From contig JACPDW010000034.1 of the NCBI GenBank assembly GCA_016183815.1, forward strand, positions 1 through 48,816: DNA of 48,816 nt. The letters are read 5' to 3'. Made by a program: the position numbers and the translations under genes. Under the pieces are notes generated by a model, which was not told the DNA's origin, made no database searches, and saw only the letters and a program-made list of their open reading frames with translations. Numbering within the stretch: position 1 is the stretch's first letter; each line of letters starts with the position of its first letter. The DNA comes from Flavobacteriia bacterium. Its GTDB lineage: Bacteria > Bacteroidota > Bacteroidia > Flavobacteriales_D > Crocinitomicaceae. This document shows positions 1 to 8,124 of this stretch, one piece after another.

Positions 1-147
1 AAGATTAAGAAAATAGAGCGTTATTTGGAGCATTCTGTACCTACAATTATAGGAGTTGAAGCGGTAAATCATTTTAAAGAATCTTTCACAAACGAGGGTT
101 TTACAGATACAAGCATCGTAAAATGGGATAATGTGAAACGTCTATAA
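1..147 (+). pseudogene. 3' end of a phage virion-morphogenesis-like gene (partial)
   Basis: The window opens inside a reading frame of 48 codons that ends with TAA. The peptide contains the stretch AVNHFKESFTNEGFTD followed by KWDNVKR. This resembles the N-terminal part of Mu gpG-type phage morphogenesis proteins of Bacteroidota phages, where an AVNHF motif is followed by a Trp and VKRR-like motif and the protein then continues for 100 residues or more. Here the frame stops right after VKR-Leu, so the gene looks truncated as well as cut by the window edge. Family assignment rests on motif memory only. If correct, it marks the end of a prophage or prophage remnant. Confidence 0.45.
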
Positions 148-149
148 CT

Positions 150-237
150 TAACATGCCTCCCATAAGGAGGCAGAGGTGAGGCGCAGCCACAGCTCCCGA
201 AGGAGACTCCAGCACTTGTTTAGGTCAATGCCTAACA
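150..237 (+). other. GC-rich block of consecutive hairpins, possible structured RNA
   Basis: This block is far richer in G+C than its surroundings and folds on paper into consecutive hairpins. TGCCTCC at 155-161 pairs perfectly with GGAGGCA at 167-173. A GGC-GCA-GCC hairpin lies near 182-194. CTCC-CGAA-GGAG lies near 197-210. TAGG and CCTA pair near 220-235. There is no T-run after any stem, so these are not simple terminators. There is no convincing ORF. It may be a non-coding RNA, a packaging or recombination site, or a mobile-element end. I do not recognise a family, and strand is assumed from the flanking genes. Confidence 0.4.
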
Positions 238-290
238 TAAAACAAAGTTACAACAAAATAAAATAGGTTCGACAAAAAGATTAAAAAAAA

Positions 291-383
291 ATGGCAGATT
301 TTGAAAAAATTATAATTATTAAAAAAGATTCTAAAGAAGATTTTCATATAACATATGCTAAAATTAAAAAGGAGCTACTATAA
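291..383 (+). CDS. Small ORF, 30 aa, unknown function
   Basis: An ATG at 291 opens a 30-codon frame starting MADFEKIIIIKKDSKE and ending KIKKELL. It is a lysine-rich, mixed-charge peptide with no signal peptide or membrane segment. The stop codon TAA at 381-383 sits inside the loop region of a strong terminator hairpin, so the transcript ends with this ORF. It lies between a phage-like gene end and a truncated ABC-F gene, so it probably belongs to the inserted element. It may be the start of a longer gene cut short by a deletion. Function unknown, and coding status is uncertain because of its length. Confidence 0.35.
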   Translation: MADFEKIIIIKKDSKEDFHITYAKIKKELL

Positions 384-401
384 AAAGTAACTCCTTTTTT
401 T
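366..401 (+). terminator. Rho-independent terminator
   Basis: AAAAAGGAG at 366-374 pairs with CTCCTTTTT at 391-399. An inner TACT/AGTA pairing is separated from the outer stem by one C-A mismatch. A run of seven T residues follows. It closes the phage-like segment and probably marks its outer edge next to the ABC-F remnant. Confidence 0.8.
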
Positions 402-696
402 GGTTCAAGGATTGGCAAAACCGCTCCAAATCTTAAATACTTTTAACCATGGGTTTATGCAAAGATACAATAAAAACTCCAAAAGAAAAATTAGCTTTAA
501 AGAAAAAAAGGAAATGGAGCAGTTAGAATTAACTCTAGAAAATTTAGAGCAAGAAAAAAAGAAGTTAAGTGAGGACTTAAGTATTGCTAATTTAAATTCG
601 TCAGAAATTATGAAAGCAGGACAAAGACTAGCAGAAATAGTACTTTTAATTGATTCCAATACAGAACGTTGGTTATTTTTGTCAGAATTAGCTTAA
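400..696 (+). pseudogene. 5'-truncated ABC-F ATPase (uup-like), C-terminal coiled-coil remnant
   Basis: From about position 462 the frame reads KRKISFKEKKEMEQLE, then a Leu/Glu/Lys-rich coiled coil, then QRLAEIVLLID and RWLFLSELA. This matches the C-terminal domain of Uup-type ABC-F proteins, where KRKLSFKE-like and RWLELSE-like sequences bracket two antiparallel helices. Neither ATPase domain (about 550 residues) is present. The 20 or so residues before KRKIS do not look like ABC-F, so the join between foreign DNA and the old gene should lie between about 402 and 465. The DNA just upstream is phage-like, which suggests a prophage or element inserted into uup. Confident for the domain, moderate for the insertion history. 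Confidence 0.7.
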
Positions 697-732
697 AGAA
701 TACAAAAAAAAAATTCATTTATAAAAAAATAT

Positions 733-740
733 TAATTTTG
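733..740 (+). promoter_or_regulatory. Candidate -7 box (TAATTTTG) for the barrel-protein gene
   Basis: TAATTTTG fits the Bacteroidetes TAnnTTTG -7 consensus and ends 15 nt before the chosen ATG at 756. No clear TTG lies exactly 19 nt upstream, so this is a weaker call than the rpmH and rpsL promoters. Confidence 0.45.
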
Positions 741-755
741 TCAAAAAATATACTT

Positions 756-1496
756 ATGAAAAAACTTACTTTATTCGCCTTATTGTTTGTACTATGTGCA
801 ACAGTAAGTATGGCTCAACAAGAGAGCAAAAATGTTGTTAAACTAGGTCTTTTTGGTTTAGCAGGCAAGAATTTACGTTTTAGTTACGAACGACTGTTAA
901 CAAAACGTATTTCTGTACAACTATCAGCTGCTTTTTTATTAGAAAGAGGAATGCCCACATTTTTTGAGGATAAATTAAAAGAAGAAGACACTTCTGGAAC
1001 ATCTTCTTCTTCAGCATTTAGCTTAGATTATATTAAACTAAGGGGTTTTAATTTGATGCCTGAATTGAGAATTTATGGCAAAAAACATGGTGCTGGTAAA
1101 GGTTTTTATTGGGGTCCTTATTTTAAGTTTAATAGATATTCACTAGATTTTGGAGGATTAAGTTCTGGTACTCTCTTCTCTGCAGAAGGAAAATTTACTT
1201 CTTTTGGATTGGGATTAAATATTGGAACTCAATGGACAATAGGTAAACACATATCTATTGATTGGAATTTTCTTTCTGTTGGAGTAAATTTTGGTCACTT
1301 ATCAGCTGATTTTTCTTCATATAACACCTTCGTTAATACTCAAGATTGGGCAGATGAATTTAATGCGAGCGATAGCAGTGTTCCAATGTTTGGAAAATTT
1401 ACTGCTTCTCCAACATCTAATGGTATTCAGGTTAAAACTGGTTCTGCTCCAGTTATTGGAATCGCTTCTCGTCTAGCTATTTGTGTTAGATTTTAA
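756..1496 (+). CDS. Outer-membrane beta-barrel protein, DUF3575-like
   Basis: I chose the ATG at 756 because it begins a clean signal peptide (MKKLTLFALLFVLCATVSMA, then QQ) and follows a TAATTTTG promoter box. The upstream in-frame start at 669 overlaps the ABC-F remnant and would bury the signal peptide. The 246-aa protein has a mature start VVKLGLFGLAGKNLRFSYERLLTKRISVQ, like the first strands of DUF3575-type barrels. It continues with alternating Tyr/Phe/Gly-rich strands and ends in an aromatic residue (CVRF), typical of outer-membrane barrels. A terminator follows 22 nt downstream, so it is a single-gene unit. The barrel fold is well supported, but the cargo or role is unknown. Confidence 0.8.
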   Translation: MKKLTLFALLFVLCATVSMAQQESKNVVKLGLFGLAGKNLRFSYERLLTKRISVQLSAAFLLERGMPTFFEDKLKEEDTSGTSSSSAFSLDYIKLRGFNLMPELRIYGKKHGAGKGFYWGPYFKFNRYSLDFGGLSSGTLFSAEGKFTSFGLGLNIGTQWTIGKHISIDWNFLSVGVNFGHLSADFSSYNTFVNTQDWADEFNASDSSVPMFGKFTASPTSNGIQVKTGSAPVIGIASRLAICVRF

Positions 1497-1518
1497 ATTA
1501 AATGTAATATATTATTTT

Positions 1519-1551
1519 AAAGCTGTCCTTTTTGACAGCTTTTTTTTTTTT
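1519..1551 (+). terminator. Rho-independent terminator
   Basis: AAAGCTGTC at 1519-1527 pairs perfectly with GACAGCTTT at 1534-1542 around a six-base loop, followed by a long T-run to 1551. It terminates the barrel-protein transcript. Confidence 0.9.
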
Positions 1552-1640
1552 CAGACAACCATTTGTTTTTTTAATAGTTTTCTATATATAACTTTATCTT
1601 TTTTGTTAGAAGGTTAACATACAATTTTAAATTAAATAAA

Positions 1641-3494
1641 ATGAAATATATATTTCTTCTTATGTTTTTCGGCAGTCTGCAAATTTATGCACAACAACAA
1701 GTAATAACAAACAACGCTAGTAACCCTAATACTTGTGATGGTTCTGCAATTTTTATTGACACAAATATAACAAACTCTTGGATTTGGACAAATGTATCTA
1801 CAAACATGACTTTTAGTCCTGATCAATCCTTTGTTTACGGACTTTGTGCTGGTGATTACATTCTGACTTACCTTGATTCTAATAATATGCAAATTAATAT
1901 TCAATTTCAAATATTAGCTCCTGATTGTTCTGATTTTCAAATAAGTACACAAACTATTTCTCCAAGCACCAATTTATCTAATGATGGGGCTATTTATGCT
2001 ACTGTTTCTGGAAATAACAATGGATTGACCTTTATTTGGAGTAATGGAGAAACAACTTCTTCTATTATTAATTTAGCGGAGGGAGAATACGCTGTCTGTG
2101 CATACAATGAATTACAATGTGAATCTTGTACAACAGTGCAACTAATTGCGGATACTATCTTAAATCCTTGTAATGATTTGTTTATAGATGTCATAATTAC
2201 TCAAGCACCAAGTTCACCATCAAGTCTAGACGGCGAAGCATATATATCTTTTTCAGGTGGTACAGCTCCTTATTCTTTAATTTATACTTATAATAATGAA
2301 GTCGATACCCTTTTAAGCAGTGGAACTTCATCTTTTCCTCATATAAATTTAGGCGAAGGAATACTTTGTTATAATGTCATTGATGCAAATGGTTGTTCTG
2401 TTGATGATTGTGAACAAATTGTCGCTAGTGGTAATCCTTGTGATGATTTTTTTGCCACGACCTACACCACTCCAAGTAATAATTATAGTCCATTCTGCAA
2501 TGGATCCGCCACTATTAGCGTGTCTGGTGGTACAGCTCCTTATTTAATTGATTTTATTCCTATTGACGGTAATGAATCTAGTCAATTAGAATTGTGTGCA
2601 GGGACATATTATTTTATGGTACATGACGCGTTGAATTGCAGTTTCAGTGGTTCATATACCATTGGTTTGGATATAGATACTAATTTAATTCAAGATTTAA
2701 ATGTTACTATTAACACCAATAATGTTTACTTATCCGGATTATGTGATGGTAACGTTTATATTGAGATTTCAGGAGGTATTCCACCTTATACCATACTAAA
2801 CCAAGAAGGTATCGTTATATCTAATTATCTTAGTAATCAATGTGAGGGGATTTATTCTATTATAGTTTTTGATGCATCGGGACAACAAATAGCTATCAAC
2901 TATTTTATTGCAAGTCCAAACCAAATCATTGACAATAATTTCTTACCAGATAGCACCATCGTTGATACTTTGATGAATAATCTAATTGAAAACTGTGACA
3001 TTGATTTCAGTAGTATTGACACTGCATTTTTGGCTAATGTTAATGTTGTTTCTCTTGATTCAATTATTGTTTCATGGAATATTATAGATGCAAATGGCGT
3101 TACAGAAATTTTACAAAATTATTCATTAGATGCAGGTTTTGGTGTTTATCAACTTATTTTAGAAATTTTTTGCCCTCAAAGAGCCCAAGGTGATTATCTA
3201 ATAGTGAAAGAACAATTTAAAATATCTAATCTTCTCAGTCAAATTGAAAATAGTCAAACAAATAAAAATTGGAAAGTATATCCAAATCCTTTTTCTGAAA
3301 ATCTTCAAATTTCTTTTGAAATAGATAAAGCTACAAGGATTCAAATTACTGATTTACAAGGTAGAATTATACTCAACCAACGCTTTGAAGATTCAAATAT
3401 TATGCTAAACACTCAAAATTGGGAAAAAGGAACTTATTTGATTCATATTCAAAATGAATTGATAAACGAAAGTAAAACTGTAGTGAAATTTTAG
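1641..3494 (+). CDS. T9SS-secreted, Cys-rich surface protein with SprB-like repeats
   Basis: This 617-aa protein begins with a signal peptide (MKYIFLLMFFGSLQIYAQQQ). Several divergent Ig-like/SprB-type modules of about 80-90 residues follow, each with a pattern like SGGTAPY and a Cys pair (for example near residues 200-260, 285-340 and 370-420). Extended linkers carry many Asn, Thr and Ser. The last 75 residues form a type A T9SS sorting domain: WKVYPNPFSENLQISF, then TDLQGRII, then GTYLIHI and a Lys-Val-Val-Lys-Phe end. This domain directs export by the Por secretion system and attachment to or release from the cell surface. Likely an adhesin or matrix protein, but the ligand cannot be read from the sequence. 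The gene is convergent with the next one and shares a hairpin terminator with it. Confidence 0.88.
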   Translation: MKYIFLLMFFGSLQIYAQQQVITNNASNPNTCDGSAIFIDTNITNSWIWTNVSTNMTFSPDQSFVYGLCAGDYILTYLDSNNMQINIQFQILAPDCSDFQISTQTISPSTNLSNDGAIYATVSGNNNGLTFIWSNGETTSSIINLAEGEYAVCAYNELQCESCTTVQLIADTILNPCNDLFIDVIITQAPSSPSSLDGEAYISFSGGTAPYSLIYTYNNEVDTLLSSGTSSFPHINLGEGILCYNVIDANGCSVDDCEQIVASGNPCDDFFATTYTTPSNNYSPFCNGSATISVSGGTAPYLIDFIPIDGNESSQLELCAGTYYFMVHDALNCSFSGSYTIGLDIDTNLIQDLNVTINTNNVYLSGLCDGNVYIEISGGIPPYTILNQEGIVISNYLSNQCEGIYSIIVFDASGQQIAINYFIASPNQIIDNNFLPDSTIVDTLMNNLIENCDIDFSSIDTAFLANVNVVSLDSIIVSWNIIDANGVTEILQNYSLDAGFGVYQLILEIFCPQRAQGDYLIVKEQFKISNLLSQIENSQTNKNWKVYPNPFSENLQISFEIDKATRIQITDLQGRIILNQRFEDSNIMLNTQNWEKGTYLIHIQNELINESKTVVKF

Positions 3495-3502
3495 TTTGTG
3501 AA

Positions 3503-3526
3503 ACTCATTTTAGATATAAAATGAGT
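3503..3526. terminator. Bidirectional hairpin between convergent genes
   Basis: ACTCATTTTA at 3503-3512 pairs perfectly over ten bases with TAAAATGAGT at 3517-3526 around a GATA loop. It sits 9 nt after the T9SS gene and contains the stop codon and last codons of the minus-strand UbiA-like gene. Its position suggests termination in both directions, although neither side has a long T-run. Confidence 0.6.
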
Positions 3527-4302
3527 CCTAAAAGAAGTGAACTTAAGTCGATTAATCCATGATAATATAATAATTTATTAGGTTTTCCTATAAATCTGAT
3601 TAAAAAATAGATATATAAATTGATAAAAAATATTTCTGGTTTTAAATCTTTAAAAAATGGAGTTAAATAAAATCCAAATAATAGAAAGATATTTAAAAAA
3701 TGTAATAACAGTTGCATTTTTTTACCTAACAAATTAGCAAAAGTTTTAATACTGTCCTTTTCATTGTCTTTGATATCAAAAATAACTGTCAGAAGAAAAT
3801 AAAATATAAAAAACGCACTGTACACTTGCCATAAATTATTGCTAAAGAAATTTTCAATTGAAGGAAGAATAAACAAAGTCCCTGTCCAAATAGCAGAAAT
3901 TATGAAATTTTTTAAATAAGGAATGTTTCTCAACGCAGATTTTCTAGGAAAAACATATAAAATTGAAATTATCGATAAAAAAGCTAAAAAAATGATTTGA
4001 ACAAAAGAAAAAGTCAGTTTGAAAAATAAAAAAATTTCAATTATAAAAAGCCCAACAAAAATCTTATCAAAAATCTTTTTGTTATGTAACAACCAATTTG
4101 TCTGATCAGAATTTTCATCATTTATATTGTGCCAAAAGGTTTGTTGAATATAATACATGATAAAAATTGCTATGGAAACAAAAGTGGATAAAAAAACGGT
4201 TGATGTTTTTAAAAAATAATTTTGAAATCCATAACTCAAAACAAAACCACAAAGACTTAAATGAAAATTTCCGTAGAGGTAAAAAGCTAGAATTTTTTTC
4301 AT
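3505..4302 (-). CDS. UbiA-superfamily prenyltransferase-like membrane protein
   Basis: This 265-aa, very hydrophobic protein has about seven or eight predicted transmembrane segments. UbiA prenyltransferases carry two Asp-rich Mg-diphosphate motifs. The second is recognisable here as FDIKDNEKDSIKTFANLLGKK, with Asp spacing followed by a conserved LG. The first is weak: the equivalent loop reads WHNINDENSDQ, with only part of the NDxxDxxxD pattern. It may be a UbiA-like paralogue of the type common in Bacteroidota rather than a proven quinone or heme enzyme. It lies 3 nt after uvrC on the same strand, so they are probably co-transcribed. Its stop codon lies inside a terminator hairpin. Confidence 0.6.
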   Translation of the reverse strand: MKKILAFYLYGNFHLSLCGFVLSYGFQNYFLKTSTVFLSTFVSIAIFIMYYIQQTFWHNINDENSDQTNWLLHNKKIFDKIFVGLFIIEIFLFFKLTFSFVQIIFLAFLSIISILYVFPRKSALRNIPYLKNFIISAIWTGTLFILPSIENFFSNNLWQVYSAFFIFYFLLTVIFDIKDNEKDSIKTFANLLGKKMQLLLHFLNIFLLFGFYLTPFFKDLKPEIFFINLYIYFLIRFIGKPNKLLYYHGLIDLSSLLLGLILYLK

Positions 4303-4305
4303 TTA

Positions 4306-6102
4306 TTAATGATTTTCTAAAAAATGAATTAATTTTTTGTATTTTTCCAAGCCAATCAGCTGAATAACTTCATTTTTATCAGCATGTAATATGTTTTTTT
4401 TACTTTTGAATTTTTCCATTAAAATTTGTTTTGTTTTTGGACCAATTCCAATAATATCATCTAAAAATGAATGAATTCCTTTTTTTATTCTTGTCTGTCT
4501 ATGAAAAGTAATTCCAAATCGATGTGCTTCATTTCTTAAAAATTGTATTGTTTTTAATGTTTCAGACCTTTTATCAAGATAAATGGGAATTGAATCTTCA
4601 GGAAAAAAAATTTCTTCTAAACGTTTAGCAATACCAATAATCGTTATTTTTTCCAAAAGATTTAATTTTTTTAAAGACTTACAGGCGGCACTCAATTGAC
4701 CTTTTCCACCATCGATTACAATCAGTTGTGGCAAGGGCTTCTTCTCCTCTATTAATCGTTTATATCGACGATAAACTACTTCTTCCATCGTTGCAAAGTC
4801 ATCAGGACCAATCACATATTTTACATGAAAATGTCTATAATCTTTTTTGCTTGGTTTGGCATTTTTAAAAACTACACAAGCAGAAACAGGACTTGTCCCT
4901 TGTATATTTGAATTATCAAAACATTCAATATGAATAGGTAATTGACTCATTCTTAAATCGTTTTTTATTTGATTTAAAATTCTTTCATAATGTTGTTCTG
5001 GGTTTTTAATTTTTTCCGCTTTTTCCTTATCTAATTTAAACCATTTGACATTTTTTATTGAGAATTCTAATAATTTCTTTTTATCTCCTATTTGAGGTAC
5101 TACATATTGAAATGATTCTTCTTTAACTTCAGGACTTTCTTCAACTAACACTATTTTTGATGTACTTCCAAATTGTTGCCTTAATCTTGGTAAAACGAAA
5201 GAAATTATTTCACTGTTATTTTCTTCTAGCTTTTTATTTACAACGATATTTAAACTATTTATTAAAGCTCCATTTTTTACAATACAATAATTCAAATAGG
5301 CCTTTTTTTCCTCTTGAATACAAGTGATGGTGTCCAATTCCTTTTCTTGAGGAGACACAATCAAAGATTTTGCGTGATAGTTTTCCAAAGACGAAATTTT
5401 TTGTTTTGTGCTTTGAGCTTCTTCAAATAACAAAAGCTGTGATTGTTTCATCATTTTTTCATTTAGGTAGTTTAAAACTGGCTTTAAATTCCCTTTTAAA
5501 ATGTGTTTCATTTGATCGATCTCTTGTAAATATTCTTTTTCGGTTTGTAAACCTACACAAGGACCTTTACATTTTTTAAGATGGTAATCCAAACAAACTT
5601 TATATTTATTTTGCTTGATTTTGTTTTGACTCAAATCTAATGAACAAGTCCTAATGGTAAATAATTCATTAAATAACTTTAATAAAGTTTGCATCATTTT
5701 TCCACTAGGATATGGACCAAAATAAAAAGATCCATCTTCTTCTATTTGACGTGTGCTAAAAACTCTAGGAAAAGCTTCATTTTTAACACAAATCCAAGGA
5801 TAACTTTTATCGTCTTTGAGTAAAATATTATATTTTGGTTGGTGAGTTTTAATTAAATTGTTTTCTAACAAAAAGGCATCTGCCTCATTTTCAACTACTA
5901 AAAATTGAATGTCTGCAATTTGCGAGACTAACAATTTAGTTTTAAAATTATCTGCCGGTCGATTAAAATAGGATAAAACTCTTTTTTTTAAATTTTTCGC
6001 TTTTCCAACATATATTATTTTTTTTTGATTAGAAATAAATTGATAAACCCCTGATGTGGTAGGTAAGTTTTTTATTTTATTTTCTAATTCTGTACTTAGC
6101 AT
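4306..6102 (-). CDS. uvrC: Excinuclease ABC subunit C
   Basis: UvrC makes the dual incisions on either side of DNA lesions in nucleotide excision repair after UvrAB loading. The 598-aa length is normal. The N-terminal GIY-YIG nuclease shows SGVYQF (17-22) and YVGKAKNLKKRV (31-42). Four cysteines at 153, 170, 178 and 182 match the Fe-S cluster site known in UvrC. A UVR helix pair that binds UvrB lies near 205-242. The RNase H-like second nuclease contains ECFDNSN (Asp396) and VIDGGKGQL (462-470). Tandem helix-hairpin-helix motifs with GIGPKTKQIL close the protein. All catalytic regions are intact. Confidence 0.97.
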   Translation of the reverse strand: MLSTELENKIKNLPTTSGVYQFISNQKKIIYVGKAKNLKKRVLSYFNRPADNFKTKLLVSQIADIQFLVVENEADAFLLENNLIKTHQPKYNILLKDDKSYPWICVKNEAFPRVFSTRQIEEDGSFYFGPYPSGKMMQTLLKLFNELFTIRTCSLDLSQNKIKQNKYKVCLDYHLKKCKGPCVGLQTEKEYLQEIDQMKHILKGNLKPVLNYLNEKMMKQSQLLLFEEAQSTKQKISSLENYHAKSLIVSPQEKELDTITCIQEEKKAYLNYCIVKNGALINSLNIVVNKKLEENNSEIISFVLPRLRQQFGSTSKIVLVEESPEVKEESFQYVVPQIGDKKKLLEFSIKNVKWFKLDKEKAEKIKNPEQHYERILNQIKNDLRMSQLPIHIECFDNSNIQGTSPVSACVVFKNAKPSKKDYRHFHVKYVIGPDDFATMEEVVYRRYKRLIEEKKPLPQLIVIDGGKGQLSAACKSLKKLNLLEKITIIGIAKRLEEIFFPEDSIPIYLDKRSETLKTIQFLRNEAHRFGITFHRQTRIKKGIHSFLDDIIGIGPKTKQILMEKFKSKKNILHADKNEVIQLIGLEKYKKLIHFLENH

Positions 6103-6262
6103 TTTTATTTAGAATGAATATAAATTTCTATGTTGTGTTTTGCTACTTTACAACTAAATATTATTAAATCAATTAGTTAAAAAATTAAATTTGGTACTAA
6201 ATAAAATAATATAATAAAATAGTACTATAAATCCCTACAAAGTTAATTTTCTTTAAAAAAAT

Positions 6263-7528
6263 TTGTTTATTTTGCTCTTTAATGTAAAAGTTTTGTGTAA
6301 AAATAAACTTAATAACAAACATTATCACCGAATAGATAATATCTTTGAAAAGAATGCCTACTTAATTGCTTTTCGTTTAACTCTATTTTTATCTATTTCT
6401 ACTTTTTTACTTTCTATTTATTTATTTTTTGTAAACATTGGTTTTATTAATTTTCTTTTAACCTTTATTGGTTTTTTATTATCAAGTTCAGCGTTTTTAT
6501 TACTATATTTTACGGGTAAACATCGTAGTGTCATGTTGTTTTTTAATATTATTTTTTGTCTTGTGGTAAGTTATTCTCTTTATAGTGTAAGTAATCGTCC
6601 ACGTGTAGTAGAGGGTTTATGGATGATGACCAATTCTTTTCTTGCCTTTGCCACATTGGGAAGAAAATGGGGTACAATTATTACCGTCTCGAATGCTTTG
6701 GTTCTTGCTTCTTTCTTTTTACTATTTTATAACGATCAAATCAAACTTTTACATGAGGTTGAATTTAAAAATATTATTTCATACGTTATTAATATTCTAA
6801 TTTGTTTCACCTTTTTGTTTTATGTGAATTGGCAAAGTATCATTACAAATAATAAAGCTCAAAAAAATTTAGATAATAACCGTACTTTTTTAGAAAATCA
6901 ATTTGATTTAATCAATAAACAAAATGAAGAAAAAACGATTTTATTAAAAGAAATTCATCATCGTGTGAAAAATAATTTACAGGTAATAGTCAGTTTATTA
7001 CGACTTCAATCACAAGAAATTGCTGACAAAAAAAGTAAAGATGTTTTTAAAGAAGCGGTTAGCAGAGTTATTACCATGTCACTTATACATGAAAAAATTT
7101 ATAAATCTGAAACCCTTTCGTCTGTTGATATAAACGACTATTTTAAATCCTTAGCAGATCATTTAATACTTAATTATCCCACTCAAAACAAAGTGGATTT
7201 TAAATTTATCACAAAAATTAAACAAATGGACTTAAAGCCTATTGTACCATTGGCTTTAATATTTAACGAACTAGTTTCTAATTCAATTAAATATGCTTTT
7301 GTAGAAACAAAAATTCCACTTATTAAACTAGAATTGGTTCAATTAACCGACAAAGATTATGAATTGTTTTATTCGGATAATGGAAAATGGAGAGATGAAA
7401 TTGCAGAAAACAGTTTTGGTTTAAAATTAATTGATACTTTGTGCGAACAATTAAATGGAACTTATCAGCTTGAAAAAAAGAATGATGGCACTTTTTATAG
7501 TTTTTATTTTGAAGATTTCAATTCTTGA
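6263..7528 (+). CDS. Membrane sensor histidine kinase, HisKA_2 type
   Basis: About six hydrophobic segments (residues 32-195) anchor this kinase and probably form the sensor. A short coiled coil follows. The dimerisation/phosphoacceptor box is [20 protein letters not shown], with the phospho-His at about residue 233. The ATPase domain has the N box [13 protein letters not shown], a degenerate G1 box YSDNGKW and the G2 box [10 protein letters not shown]. It lacks a receiver and has no adjacent response regulator, so its partner lies elsewhere. No ATG is available: TTG at 6263 or TTG at 6293 must be used, and the latter is plausible because a TATTTTGC promoter-like string lies at 6268-6275. The domain call is firm and the start is uncertain. 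Confidence 0.9.
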   Translation: MFILLFNVKVLCKNKLNNKHYHRIDNIFEKNAYLIAFRLTLFLSISTFLLSIYLFFVNIGFINFLLTFIGFLLSSSAFLLLYFTGKHRSVMLFFNIIFCLVVSYSLYSVSNRPRVVEGLWMMTNSFLAFATLGRKWGTIITVSNALVLASFFLLFYNDQIKLLHEVEFKNIISYVINILICFTFLFYVNWQSIITNNKAQKNLDNNRTFLENQFDLINKQNEEKTILLKEIHHRVKNNLQVIVSLLRLQSQEIADKKSKDVFKEAVSRVITMSLIHEKIYKSETLSSVDINDYFKSLADHLILNYPTQNKVDFKFITKIKQMDLKPIVPLALIFNELVSNSIKYAFVETKIPLIKLELVQLTDKDYELFYSDNGKWRDEIAENSFGLKLIDTLCEQLNGTYQLEKKNDGTFYSFYFEDFNS

Positions 7529-7530
7529 TG

Positions 7531-7538
7531 TATCTTTG
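7531..7538 (+). promoter_or_regulatory. -7 box TATCTTTG for the DinB-like gene
   Basis: A perfect TATCTTTG starts 2 nt after the kinase stop codon and ends 8 nt before the ATG at 7547. This gives the DinB-NlpC pair its own promoter and predicts a leader of only a few nucleotides. Confidence 0.65.
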
Positions 7539-7546
7539 CGTAAGTC

Positions 7547-8122
7547 ATGACAAGCAGTGAATTACTTTTTGAAGCCAAAAAAATTACCGATGAGGGTCGT
7601 GATATATTAGAAAATAATTTTCTCCCCTTATCCCCTACCCAGAAAAAATGGCGTATTAATAATCAATCATGGAATATTTTAGAAATTTTTGCCCATTTAA
7701 ATAAGTTTGCTTCTTACTACCATCTAACATTTGAACGAATTATTTCTAAAACCAAATTTAAAACACCAAAAGAAAATTTTGTTTCTTCTCCTTTAGGTCG
7801 ATCAGCTTGGAAATCAATGAAATTAGGTAATTCTAAAAATGTTAAACGAAGACTCAAATCTTTACGACAGTTTAACCCTCTTTTTGACAAGCAACTTGTG
7901 AGTGGAAACGACGAAAAGGACTTTGTTGAAAATTTAAAACAACTTTCAGAAATTATTGAAAAGGCAAAACAAGTCAATATTCGAAAGGTTAAGATTCCAA
8001 TTTCAATCAGTAAAATTATTCGTTTACGTTTGGGCGACGCGTTGTTGTTTGTCGTATATCATAACGAACGTCATATTCAACAGGCAGTAAATATCCTTCA
8101 ACATCCTAATTTTCCAAAATAA
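7547..8122 (+). CDS. DinB-superfamily four-helix protein
   Basis: This 191-aa protein matches the DinB_2 fold, a four-helix bundle that binds a divalent metal through three His. The ligands are visible as LEIFAHLNKF (His50) and YHNERHIQQA (His172 and His176). The order and spacing fit the family, which includes thiol-dependent S-transferases as well as proteins of unknown role. There is no signal peptide. The next gene starts 2 nt after the stop, so the two form an operon with the promoter at 7531. The substrate is unknown. Confidence 0.8.
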   Translation: MTSSELLFEAKKITDEGRDILENNFLPLSPTQKKWRINNQSWNILEIFAHLNKFASYYHLTFERIISKTKFKTPKENFVSSPLGRSAWKSMKLGNSKNVKRRLKSLRQFNPLFDKQLVSGNDEKDFVENLKQLSEIIEKAKQVNIRKVKIPISISKIIRLRLGDALLFVVYHNERHIQQAVNILQHPNFPK

Positions 8123-8124
8123 AA

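Noticed and set aside
396-425. GGTTCAAGGATTGG resembling a tRNA T-arm next to the phage-like segment
   Set aside because: The T-stem does not pair and no acceptor, D or anticodon arms can be built on either strand.
669-755. Upstream extension of the barrel-protein gene
   Set aside because: It overlaps the ABC-F remnant and places 29 foreign residues before a perfect signal peptide; the ATG at 756 follows a promoter box.
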